This document shows positions 32,776-44,367 of a DNA stretch of 64,000 bases, in pieces. Location: assembly GCA_050011815.1 (NCBI GenBank), contig JBEKIJ010000006.1:1-64000 (forward strand), written 5' to 3'. Position numbers and translations under genes: made by a program. Source of the DNA: Chersky-840 sp050011815. Lineage in GTDB: Bacteria > Actinomycetota > Acidimicrobiia > Acidimicrobiales > UBA8190. Every line of letters begins with the position of its first letter. Position 1 is the stretch's first letter. Below the pieces are notes generated by a model. The model saw only the letters and a list, made by a program, of their open reading frames with translations. It did not search any database and was not told the DNA's origin.

Positions 32776-33987
32776 GTGCTCGCACAGCTCGAGAAGGCCC
32801 GCCGGGACATCGCGCGTCACCTGGCCGAGGCCGATCCCGACCGGGTCACCACCGCCCAGGCTGTCGAGGTCCTGGCGCTGTTCGCCGAGATCGAGCGGCT
32901 GGGATCGGCGGGCAAGGTCCTGTTCACCCGGCGGGCCAGCCAAGGAACCGCCTGGCGCGACGAGGGGCACCGCTCGGCCGCCTCGTGGATGGCACAGAAG
33001 ACCGGGACCGGTCTCGGCGATGCCGTGGCCACACTCGAGACCGCCGAGGCCTTGGCCGGATTGCCGAGGACCACCGAGGCCCTGCGCCGGGGTGAGCTGT
33101 CGGGGCCGCAGGTGAAGGTCATCGCCGCCGCAGCCGCTTCGCATCCCGACGAAGAGAAGGGGCTGCTGCACAGCGCGGGCCGCGACAGCTTCAAGGCCCT
33201 CAAGGAACGGGCCGCCGCGGTCCGCGCCACGGCCTGCTCGGCCCAGGAGGAGAAGGCGCGCTACCTCGCGGTCCACAGAGCCCGCTACGTACGGCACTGG
33301 GCCGATCCCGACGGGGCCTTCCGCCTCGACGCCAAGCTGACCCCCGACGCCGGGGCGAGGTTGCTGTCGGCCCTACAGACCGAAGCCGACGCCCGCTTCA
33401 GCGTGGCCCGCAAGGCAAAGACGGAGGAGAACCCCGCCGCCTACCAGGCCGACGCCCTGGTCGCCCTCGTGACCGGAGACCGTCCGGCGTCGGGTCGGAG
33501 CGACTCGGGACGGGCCACGGTATGCATCAGGGTCGACGGCGCCGCTCTCAAACGGGGTTTCACCAAGAGCGGCGAGACCTGCCACATCCCGGGGGTGGGT
33601 CCGGTGCCCGTGGCGACCGTGCGACGCCAGCTCGCCGATGCGCACGTGAAGATCCTCGTGCGCGACGGCAAGGACGTGACCACCGTGTGCCACGCGGGCC
33701 GGACCGTGACGGCGCACGTGCAAAGCGCCCTCGAAGAGCGCGACCCGAGCTGTGTGGTGCCGGGCTGTGACGTGGCGCTGGGGCTCGAGAACCACCACTG
33801 GGATGTCGACTACGTGACGTGCAAGACCACGTCGCTGTCGGGTCTGGCCCGGGTGTGTCACTGGCACCACGGGCTGCTCAGCTACGGGGGCTACACCCTC
33901 GAGGGCGAGCCCGGGTCCTGGGTGATGCGGGGACCACCGGGCGGCGACAGTTTCGAGACCGGGCCCCCGCGCCTCGACAGCAGCTAG
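32776..33987 (+). CDS. 13E12-type DUF222 protein with HNH nuclease domain
   Basis: Protein of 403 residues. The first 270 or so are the Ala-rich helical DUF222 region (VEVLALFAEIERLGSAGKVL, LRRGELSGPQVKVIAAA) found in the actinobacterial REP13E12 family. The end has an HNH-type site: CVVPGCDVALGLENHHWD and VCHWHHGLLSYGGYTL. It is a probable DNA endonuclease; members are multi-copy and often linked to mobile elements, with no clear function. I chose GTG 32776 because homology begins there and TACACC lies upstream; GTG 32716 is possible. Confidence 0.85.
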   Translation: MLAQLEKARRDIARHLAEADPDRVTTAQAVEVLALFAEIERLGSAGKVLFTRRASQGTAWRDEGHRSAASWMAQKTGTGLGDAVATLETAEALAGLPRTTEALRRGELSGPQVKVIAAAAASHPDEEKGLLHSAGRDSFKALKERAAAVRATACSAQEEKARYLAVHRARYVRHWADPDGAFRLDAKLTPDAGARLLSALQTEADARFSVARKAKTEENPAAYQADALVALVTGDRPASGRSDSGRATVCIRVDGAALKRGFTKSGETCHIPGVGPVPVATVRRQLADAHVKILVRDGKDVTTVCHAGRTVTAHVQSALEERDPSCVVPGCDVALGLENHHWDVDYVTCKTTSLSGLARVCHWHHGLLSYGGYTLEGEPGSWVMRGPPGGDSFETGPPRLDSS

Positions 33988-34058
33988 CCCGCCCACGCAA
34001 TGCAAGACTCTGCTCTCACCGCGGCCCGCGCCCGGGCCCGACAGATCGGAGATCGACG

Positions 34059-34493
34059 ATGACCCTCGAAGGGGAGTACAGACCGAGTGCGTGGGCCCCC
34101 ATCGCCGACCAGGTCGCGTTGTACGAGGCCACCGAGGGCAAAGAGGGTGACACCCTCGAGGGAAAGCCCGTCATCATCCTCACCACCCGGGGCCGGAGGA
34201 CCGGTGCGGTGCGCAAGACGCCCCTCATGCGGGTCGAACACGACGGCCGCTACGTGGTGGTGGCGTCGATGGGAGGAGCGCCCCAGCACCCGGTGTGGTA
34301 CCTGAACCTGGTGGCCGACCCCCGGGTCACGCTCCAGGACGGCGCCCAGGTCACCGAGCTGCGGGCCCGCACCGCCACCCCCGAGGAACGGGCGGAGTGG
34401 TGGCCCCGGGCTGCGGCGGCCTGGCCCCCCTACGACGACTACCAGAAGAACACTGATCGCGAGATCCCGGTCGTGATCCTCGAGCCCGTCTGA
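34059..34493 (+). CDS. Deazaflavin (F420)-dependent nitroreductase family protein
   Basis: Protein of 144 residues, Ddn-like split beta-barrel. ILTTRGRRTGAVRKTPLMRV and VVASMGGAPQHPVWYLNLVA are the family signatures, the latter forming the F420 pocket. In mycobacteria these proteins reduce quinones or fatty acids with F420H2. The ATG follows GGAG by 8 nt. It stands alone and is convergent with the SDR that ends the Liv operon, 3 nt away. Confidence 0.9.
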   Translation: MTLEGEYRPSAWAPIADQVALYEATEGKEGDTLEGKPVIILTTRGRRTGAVRKTPLMRVEHDGRYVVVASMGGAPQHPVWYLNLVADPRVTLQDGAQVTELRARTATPEERAEWWPRAAAAWPPYDDYQKNTDREIPVVILEPV

Positions 34494-34496
34494 CGC

Positions 34497-35390
<894 letters not shown>

Positions 35391-35413
35391 GCGGTCGGTC
35401 CTCGCTCTCTCGA

Positions 35414-36285
35414 TCAGTTGGGGCTGGGGAACGTCGGTCCCACCACCCACAGGTCCGACGGATGCGCCGTGGTCTCGGCCGCCGCACCCGGAGCCGTCGA
35501 CTGGGGCACCGGCGCGTCGCGGCGCTGCGCCGGAGCCGTGCCGTTGGTGGTCACCGCCGCCGCCGTCCCGTTGGCCGACGCGCCCCCGAGCATGCGGGCC
35601 TCGAGGGTCTGCCGGGCGTCGCGCGCCGGGCCTTCCCAGGCCACGGCCCCCTTCACGAGGAGGATGGCCCGATCGGCGATGGCGAGCACCCGGTCGACCT
35701 GCTGCTCCACCACGAGCAGGGCGCAGCCCTCCCGGTGGATGGCGCTGAGCCCGTCGTAGACCTGGTCCACGATCACCGGCGCCAGCCCCAGAGAGAGCTC
35801 GTCCACGATGAGCAACTTGGGCGGGACCGCCAGCACCTTGGCCAGAGAGAGGATCCGTTGCTGGCCCCCCGACAAGGTGCCCCCCAACTGGCGGCGCCGC
35901 TCGGAGAGGACGGGGAAGGCGTCGTAGGCGCGCGCCAGCGCCTCGGCGGTCCCCTTGCGGCCCACCGATTTGCTGAAGCTCACCGTCAGGTTCTCCTCGA
36001 CGGTGAGCGAGGAGAAGATGGCCCGACCTTCAGGGACATGGGCCAGGCCCAACCGGGCGATGCGGTAGGCGGGCCACCGGGTCACGTCGTGACCGGCCAC
36101 GCGCACCGAGCCGCCGCTGGCGGGCACGAGCCCCGACACCACCCGGGCCAGCGTCGACTTCCCCGACCCGTTGGAGCCCACCAGCGCGATGATCCCGTTG
36201 TCGGGAACGACGAACGACACCCCGAACAGGGCGCGGTACGAGCTGTAGGCGGCGGAGAGGTTCTCGACCTCGAGGATGGGGTCGG

Positions 36286-36289
<4 letters not shown>
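35414..36289 (-). CDS. livF: Branched-chain amino-acid-type ABC transporter ATPase (LivF)
   Basis: ATPase of 291 residues. Walker A GSNGSGKST near residue 38, LSGGQQRILSLAKVL, Walker B LLIVDELSLGLAP and the switch His replaced by Gln in VVEQQVDRVL are LivF-like. After residue 235 an extra tail rich in Ala, Thr and Pro (about 55 residues) is of unknown use. The start overlaps the livG stop by 4 nt (ATGA). It pairs with LivG to drive the LivHM permease. Confidence 0.92.
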
Positions 36290-39106
<2,817 letters not shown>

Positions 39107-39157
39107 GGTCCCCCCGGACGCTGCACGTTCACCGGATCGGCAATCCCAGGCGGAGGG

Positions 39158-40480
39158 TCAGGTCCCGGCGGGGGGGGTGAGGTCGGCGGGGCCGAGGGGC
39201 CCGGGGGTGCCGGGCAAGGGCTCCACCGGCGTGTCGCTGTTCAGGTCGAAGCACGTGAAGACCTGGCCGTTGGGATGGACGAAGGCCGGCACGAAGTGGC
39301 CGTTGACCACCTGGACCTCGGACTGGCAGTACGGCGGGGGGGACCCGAAGTGGCTCTTGGTCCAGTTGACCGGGGCGGTGAGCCCGTCCCCGTTGTAGGC
39401 GGTCTCCTTGTTGATGGCCGACACCAGCTTCTTCTGGGTCAGGTTCTTGCCCGCCGCCTTCAGGCCTTGGACGAATTGGTCGGCCGCCATCCACCCGTCG
39501 AGCGAGACCTCCTCGTAGGTGTACTTCGGCTGGTACTTGTTCATCTCCTTGATGTACGTGTCGAGCCCGGGGTACAGGCCCGTCAGGGCGGATTCGAAGG
39601 GGACGTGCTCCAGGCCGAAGTACACCCCGTTCATGATCGACCCGTACTGGGCCAGCGTGCCCCGGTCGTAGCCGTTGAACCACACCTGTTTCATGGTGAG
39701 GCCGTTCTGGCTGATAGCTCGGGCGAAGGCCACGTTCCCGTTGACATCGAGGCACGTGAACAAGGTGTCCACGTTCTTCGCCTTCATCTGCAGGACGTCG
39801 GGGGTGGGGTCGCCGCCGTAGACCAGGTTGAGGTCGCTGAAGCTCACGTTGAGCCCGGCGGCCTTCATGCCCGTGACCGCGGCCTTGCAGGCGGCCGCGG
39901 ACTGCGGCACGCCGTAGGCGACGACGGCGATGGACTGGGCCCCCAGCTGTTGGGCGAGATAGGCGTCCCCGGGGGCACCGCACGGGAAGCACAGGACCGA
40001 GCCATAGTCCGCGTACAGCGAGGGCTTGTCGGCGTAGTCGGTGGACACGGCGTACCCGAAGGTGGGCGTGCCCTGCTGGGCCAGGTACTTGGCTCCCCCG
40101 AAGAACGGCGTCGCCACCCCCACCACGGCGAACACGTTGTCGTGCACGAGCTGCTGGGCCACGGTGAGGTCGACGGTGGGGCTCCCCTGGTCGTCCTCCT
40201 GGTAGGCCAGCTTGAGCTTGCGCCCGTCGACCCCGCCTTCGGCGTTGATCATCGAGAAGTAAGCCTCGACGCCGTTGACGATGGGGGCGAAGCCCGACGA
40301 CAGCGGACCGGTCACATCGGCGATGCTGCCCACCGTGATCTGGGTCGAGGTGACCCCGGGATCGCCGGTGCCGCCGCTGCTCGTCACGTTCTTGGCGTTC
40401 CCGCAGGCGGTGAATCCGAGGCCGAGCGCGATGAAGGCCGCAGTGACGGTCGCGAATCTTCCTCGCCGACTGCGCGACAT
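39158..40480 (-). CDS. ABC transporter substrate-binding lipoprotein (LivJ/K-like)
   Basis: Protein of 440 residues. A lipoprotein signal peptide ends in GLGFTACG with the lipid-bearing Cys at residue 26. The mature part is a type I periplasmic-binding fold: TQITVGSIADVTGPLSS, NAEGGVDGRKLKLAYQEDDQ and VVGVATPFFGG. It captures a small organic ligand (amino acid, amide, or acid) outside the membrane for the LivHM-GF transporter. The ATG at 40480 follows GGGGAGAGGGG. It is the first gene of the operon. Confidence 0.92.
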   Translation of the reverse strand: MSRSRRGRFATVTAAFIALGLGFTACGNAKNVTSSGGTGDPGVTSTQITVGSIADVTGPLSSGFAPIVNGVEAYFSMINAEGGVDGRKLKLAYQEDDQGSPTVDLTVAQQLVHDNVFAVVGVATPFFGGAKYLAQQGTPTFGYAVSTDYADKPSLYADYGSVLCFPCGAPGDAYLAQQLGAQSIAVVAYGVPQSAAACKAAVTGMKAAGLNVSFSDLNLVYGGDPTPDVLQMKAKNVDTLFTCLDVNGNVAFARAISQNGLTMKQVWFNGYDRGTLAQYGSIMNGVYFGLEHVPFESALTGLYPGLDTYIKEMNKYQPKYTYEEVSLDGWMAADQFVQGLKAAGKNLTQKKLVSAINKETAYNGDGLTAPVNWTKSHFGSPPPYCQSEVQVVNGHFVPAFVHPNGQVFTCFDLNSDTPVEPLPGTPGPLGPADLTPPAGT

Positions 40481-40695
40481 CGGTCCCCTCTCCCCTGTCA
40501 CCGTTTCCACGGGGCCAGCCCCGTATCTCCGGCGAGGCCCGGATCGACGTCATGCCTGACGTCTGTGTCAGTTCACTCTTTCGCCACTGTAGCCCGGGCC
40601 TGCCTCGTACGCCCACCGCCCACCGTGGCGGGGAGCCCCCTTCCGGCCGCCACACGGAGCATTCCCCGAGGGTGGCGGAGGAGGGGTGGTCGGGC
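40481..40695 (-). promoter_or_regulatory. Liv operon promoter and leader
   Basis: On the minus strand TACAGT (40591-40586) is a good -10. Two copies of the palindrome GACGTC, 12 nt apart (40546-40551 and 40558-40563), lie 23-40 nt downstream of it and may be an operator. A 6-bp leader hairpin (ACGGGG/CCCCGT, 40509-40524) follows. Confidence 0.45.
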
Positions 40696-42363
40696 TCACG
40701 AGAGGAACAGGCGCTCGGGGTCGTACCGGCGCAGGGCCAGCACTTCGTCGGCGCTCACCGGGGCGAGCTCACTCACCGACGGGGCCACCGACACGTCCCA
40801 TCCACATCCGTCTGCCAAGGCCCGCACCCGCTGCGCCACCGGGTCGGGGCCACTCGGCACCGCGGCCACCTGCAACGTGCCGTCGATGCGCCGCAACACC
40901 CCGAGGTCGGTCACGACGCTCGTGACGCGATGCCCGGGACTGGTGACGAAGCCGACGCGCTCGACCAGGCGGTCGGGGCGCGCCAGGGCCACCACGACAC
41001 AGGCCTCGGCCCGGCTGGCCACGTCGTTGGCGCCCCCCGACCCCACCAGGAAGGGTCCTCCCGGGATGAGGGTCGAGTTGAGGTTGCCCTCCCGGTCGAC
41101 CTGGGCGGCACCCAGGCACGCCACGGTGCGCGTGCCCGGGCCCCCCACGACCATGCCCAGCACGGTCGACGCGTCGGCGAGCAGCGGGGAACCGGGGAAG
41201 ACCCGGTGGTTGAAGATGTAGGGGTCGGCGGGCGTGGGGGTGTAGCCCCACAGGCCGAGCTCGGCGGTGAGCTCGAGGGTCCTCCCCTCGGCCCGGGCCC
41301 GGGCCACGGCGACCCACGCCGCGAGGTTGGCCACTCCCGCCCCGGCCAGCACCGCGTCGGCCTCGCAGGCGGCGGTCACCGTCACGAGCTCTCTGGCCCC
41401 GTAGGCCGCGGCCAGCTCCCACCTGCTCGGGGCGGCCTCGGCGTCGACCGGGTGGGCCTCGGCGTCGGCACGCCAGGACTCCGGATCGGTGCGCGACGAC
41501 AACCACTCCAGTCGATCCCCTCCCACTCTCTCGAGGTATTGGTCGTGGGTGGTGGGCTCGAGGACCCACCGCCGGGCCCAGCCGTCGAAGTCCTGCCGGG
41601 TGGCGGCGCGCGCCTCGGCCCAGAAGGCGATGTCCTCGCCGTAGGACGACACCGGGAGCCCCGGCGCGTACAGGCCGCCGGGGTGGGCCCCGAAGGGCGC
41701 TTCGACCACGGCCAGCACCCGGTGGGCGGGGATCTTCACGCGGTGGCCGAGGCCGTCGAGGTCCTCCACCACCCGCTCCACGGTGGCCACCACGCCCCGC
41801 CGCGCCGCCCACGCCCCCCATGCCCCCTCGAGCAGTGGTTCGGACAGCGCCACGTTTCCCTGTCGGTCCGCCACCGCGCCGTGGACGAGGGTGACGTCGG
41901 GCACGAGCGGCGCCACCAGCCCCACCGCGCCGAACGCGGTCTCCGCCACGGTGAAGTCGGGGTTCGACGCCATCGACGACCCCTGGAGAGAGCCCGTCAC
42001 GAGAGCCGGCAGTCCCCGCGCCGCCGCTTCGAGTCGTTGCGTGAAGGTCAGGATCGACCAGTGCTCGACCTCCACCTCGCCCGAGGAGTAGGCCGCCTGG
42101 AAGATCGGGTTGGGCGTGTAGGTCGGGAAGGTGTCTCCGGAGTACGTCGTCACGACCTTGCGCACCATGGCCCCCCGGAAGAACAGCGCCCCCAGAGAGC
42201 TCAGGCTGAGCATGACCAACGTGAAACCGGAGTCCTGGCCCCAGTGCTGGCGGGCCATCTCGCGGGCCGCCGCGCTCCACCGGCTGTGCCCGCACAGCAC
42301 CTGCACGGTGTCACCGGCGCGCACATGGTGGGCGACGGCCTCCTCGAGCGTCACATGCTCCAC
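40696..42363 (-). CDS. Fused alpha-beta family I CoA-transferase (IpdAB/glutaconate type)
   Basis: Protein of 555 residues made of two CoA-transferase halves. The first (1-290) resembles IpdA/GctA: TLVHGAVADRQGNVALSEP and VVEAPFGAHPGGLYAPG. The second (320-555) resembles IpdB/GctB: TAELGLWGYTPTP, CLGAAQVDREGNLNSTL and GSGGANDVASRAE. In mycobacteria IpdAB opens a ring of a steroid-derived CoA ester by hydrolysis, while others move CoA between acids; I cannot tell which applies here. The single-chain fusion is unusual. It is the last gene of the leftward operon 46182-40696. Confidence 0.82.
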   Translation of the reverse strand: MEHVTLEEAVAHHVRAGDTVQVLCGHSRWSAAAREMARQHWGQDSGFTLVMLSLSSLGALFFRGAMVRKVVTTYSGDTFPTYTPNPIFQAAYSSGEVEVEHWSILTFTQRLEAAARGLPALVTGSLQGSSMASNPDFTVAETAFGAVGLVAPLVPDVTLVHGAVADRQGNVALSEPLLEGAWGAWAARRGVVATVERVVEDLDGLGHRVKIPAHRVLAVVEAPFGAHPGGLYAPGLPVSSYGEDIAFWAEARAATRQDFDGWARRWVLEPTTHDQYLERVGGDRLEWLSSRTDPESWRADAEAHPVDAEAAPSRWELAAAYGARELVTVTAACEADAVLAGAGVANLAAWVAVARARAEGRTLELTAELGLWGYTPTPADPYIFNHRVFPGSPLLADASTVLGMVVGGPGTRTVACLGAAQVDREGNLNSTLIPGGPFLVGSGGANDVASRAEACVVVALARPDRLVERVGFVTSPGHRVTSVVTDLGVLRRIDGTLQVAAVPSGPDPVAQRVRALADGCGWDVSVAPSVSELAPVSADEVLALRRYDPERLFLS

Positions 42364-42394
42364 GTCGTCCCCCCCGCCCCGGTCCCCGAGGCTC

Positions 42395-43204
42395 CTAGCG
42401 CCCGGTCCAGCGCGGCGGTCGCTTCTCCGCGAAGGCGGCGGGGCCTTCCTTGGCGTCCTCGCTCGAGAACACCTCGGTGGCGATGGAGGACTCGATCCGG
42501 TACGCCTCTTTCATGTCCACCGCCAGGCCCCGCAGGACGCTCTCCTTGGTCTTGCGCACGGCGAAGGGGCCGTTGGCGGTGATCCGGTGGGCGTACTCGA
42601 CCGCCTTGGCCCGCAGCTGATCGGCGGGGACCACGGCGTTGAGCAGACCGAAGGCGAGGGCCTGCTCGGCCGGCACCCGGTCGGCGCACAGGAGAAACTC
42701 CATGGCGGCGGGAAACGGGACCTGGCGCGGGAGCCGTACCGTGGTCCCCCCGCCGGCGAACAACCCCCGTTTGGGCTCCATGACCCCGAAGTAGGCCTCG
42801 GGCACCGCCACCCGCAGGTCGCACCCCCCGAGCATCTCCATCCCGCCCGCCACACAGGCACCGTTGACGGCGGCGATGATCGGCTTGTAGAGCTTCACCC
42901 CCCGCAGCACCGCCTTCACCCCGTCGTCGATCCGGTACCCGTCGACCTCCTCGACCTGTCGCGAGGCGATCTCTTTCTGGAGCTTGGTCACCTGCGGGAT
43001 GTAGGTCTTGAGGTCGGCCCCCACACAGAAGGCGTTGCCGACACCGGTGACGATCGCCACCCAGGCCTCCTCGTCCGCGCCGAACCGGTCCCAGGCGCCC
43101 CGCAGCTGGGCGAAGTGCTCCATGTCGAGGCTGTTCATCGATTCCAGCCGGTCGATGGTGATCCACACCACATGGTCGTCTCCGAGCTCGTAGTGGACGG
43201 GCAC
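42395..43204 (-). CDS. Enoyl-CoA hydratase/isomerase
   Basis: Crotonase-fold enzyme of 269 residues. The oxyanion-hole regions are NAFCVGADLKTY and NGACVAGGMEMLGGCD; the second half has EPKRGLFAGGGTTVRLPRQV. The glutamate pair of classical hydratases is not fully conserved (RGLFAGGG), so isomerase or other crotonase chemistry is possible. The GTG start has a strong GAGGAGG and lies 2 nt after the ACAD stop. It should work between the ACAD and the CoA-transferase of the same operon. Confidence 0.88.
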   Translation of the reverse strand: MPVHYELGDDHVVWITIDRLESMNSLDMEHFAQLRGAWDRFGADEEAWVAIVTGVGNAFCVGADLKTYIPQVTKLQKEIASRQVEEVDGYRIDDGVKAVLRGVKLYKPIIAAVNGACVAGGMEMLGGCDLRVAVPEAYFGVMEPKRGLFAGGGTTVRLPRQVPFPAAMEFLLCADRVPAEQALAFGLLNAVVPADQLRAKAVEYAHRITANGPFAVRKTKESVLRGLAVDMKEAYRIESSIATEVFSSEDAKEGPAAFAEKRPPRWTGR

Positions 43205-43206
43205 GC

Positions 43207-44361
43207 CTACCTCCTCTGCTCGCGGGGGAGCCCCAGGATGCGCTCCCCGATCACGTTGCGCTGCACCTCGGACGTGCCGCCCGCGATGCTGGCCGCCTTG
43301 GACCACAACCACTGGCGTTGCCACGGTCCCCACAACCCCGACGCCGGGCCCTCCACCGCCAGGGCCGCCTCGGAGAGCTGTTGGGTCATGTCGGACCAGG
43401 TGAGCTTCACCCAGCTCGACTCGGGCCCCGGCTCCCCACCGCGCGCCAACTTGGAGAGCGTGCGCCAGTTGTGCGTCCGCAGCACCACGATCGACACGTA
43501 GGCGTCGACCAACGCGTCGGCCACCTCGGGGTCGTCGAGGCTGCCGTTGCGGGCGGCCTCGGCGAAGAGCCGGGTGAGGTATCCCTCGTGCACCACTTCC
43601 TCTTTGAAGGGGAAGTTCGTGCCCCGTTCGTGGGCCAGCGTCGTCGACGCCACGGCCCACCCCTCCCCGGCCGCCCCCACCAGGTGCCCGGCGGGGACGA
43701 AGACGTCCTCGAGGAACACCTCGTTGAACTCCGCCTCACCGGTGATCTGCACGAGGGGGCGGATGTCGACGCCGCGCGACTCCATGTCCACCACCAACAA
43801 CGACAACCCCCGGGGACCGGTCGTCCCCGGCTGGGTGCGCGCCAGGCACAACCCGTACCGGGCGAACTGCGCGTACGACGTCCACACCTTCTGACCACTG
43901 ACGACCCACCCCCCCGCACCGTCGCCGACCGGCTCGGCGTGGGTGACGAGACCCGAGAGGTCCGAACCCGCCCCCGGCTCGCTGAAGAGCTGGCACCAGA
44001 TCTCCTGGGCGCTCACGATGGCCGGGAGCCAGCGCCGACACTGCTCGGGTGTCCCGTGGGCCAAGAGGGTGGGGCCGGCCAGGTTGATGCCGACCCGGTT
44101 CACGAGTTGGGGGGCGCCGCTGCGGGCGTACTCGGCGTTGAAGATGGCCACTTCGACCGGCGAGGCGCCCCGGCCGCCGTACTCGGCGGGCCAGTTGATC
44201 CCGACCCACCCGGCACCGGCCAGCTCGGCCTGCCAGGCGCGCCCCCACGCCACTGACTCCGCCAGGTCGTCGGTGTCGGGAGCGGGCACCACGTTGGCCT
44301 CGAGCCACGCCCGCACGTCGTGCGCGAAGGCTTGCTCGGTCTCGTTGAGCGACAGGTCCAC
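43207..44361 (-). CDS. Acyl-CoA dehydrogenase
   Basis: ACAD of 384 residues. WCQLFSEPGAGSDLSGLVTHA is the FAD loop and QKVWTSYAQFARYGLCLART the beta domain. The C-terminus IAGGTSEVQRNVIGERILGL is the FAD/dimer motif of FadE-type enzymes. It is a close paralogue of the protein at 51907 (both share NLAGPTLLAHGT and the GEAEFNEV segment). GTG start, 6 nt from the ligase stop. It is the second gene of the leftward catabolic operon. Confidence 0.92.
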   Translation of the reverse strand: MDLSLNETEQAFAHDVRAWLEANVVPAPDTDDLAESVAWGRAWQAELAGAGWVGINWPAEYGGRGASPVEVAIFNAEYARSGAPQLVNRVGINLAGPTLLAHGTPEQCRRWLPAIVSAQEIWCQLFSEPGAGSDLSGLVTHAEPVGDGAGGWVVSGQKVWTSYAQFARYGLCLARTQPGTTGPRGLSLLVVDMESRGVDIRPLVQITGEAEFNEVFLEDVFVPAGHLVGAAGEGWAVASTTLAHERGTNFPFKEEVVHEGYLTRLFAEAARNGSLDDPEVADALVDAYVSIVVLRTHNWRTLSKLARGGEPGPESSWVKLTWSDMTQQLSEAALAVEGPASGLWGPWQRQWLWSKAASIAGGTSEVQRNVIGERILGLPREQRR

Positions 44362-44367
44362 CTCTGC

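Noticed and set aside
40696..42363. Assigning the CoA-transferase as ipdAB
   Set aside because: The resemblance is real but glutaconate CoA-transferases share the same motifs, so no symbol is given.
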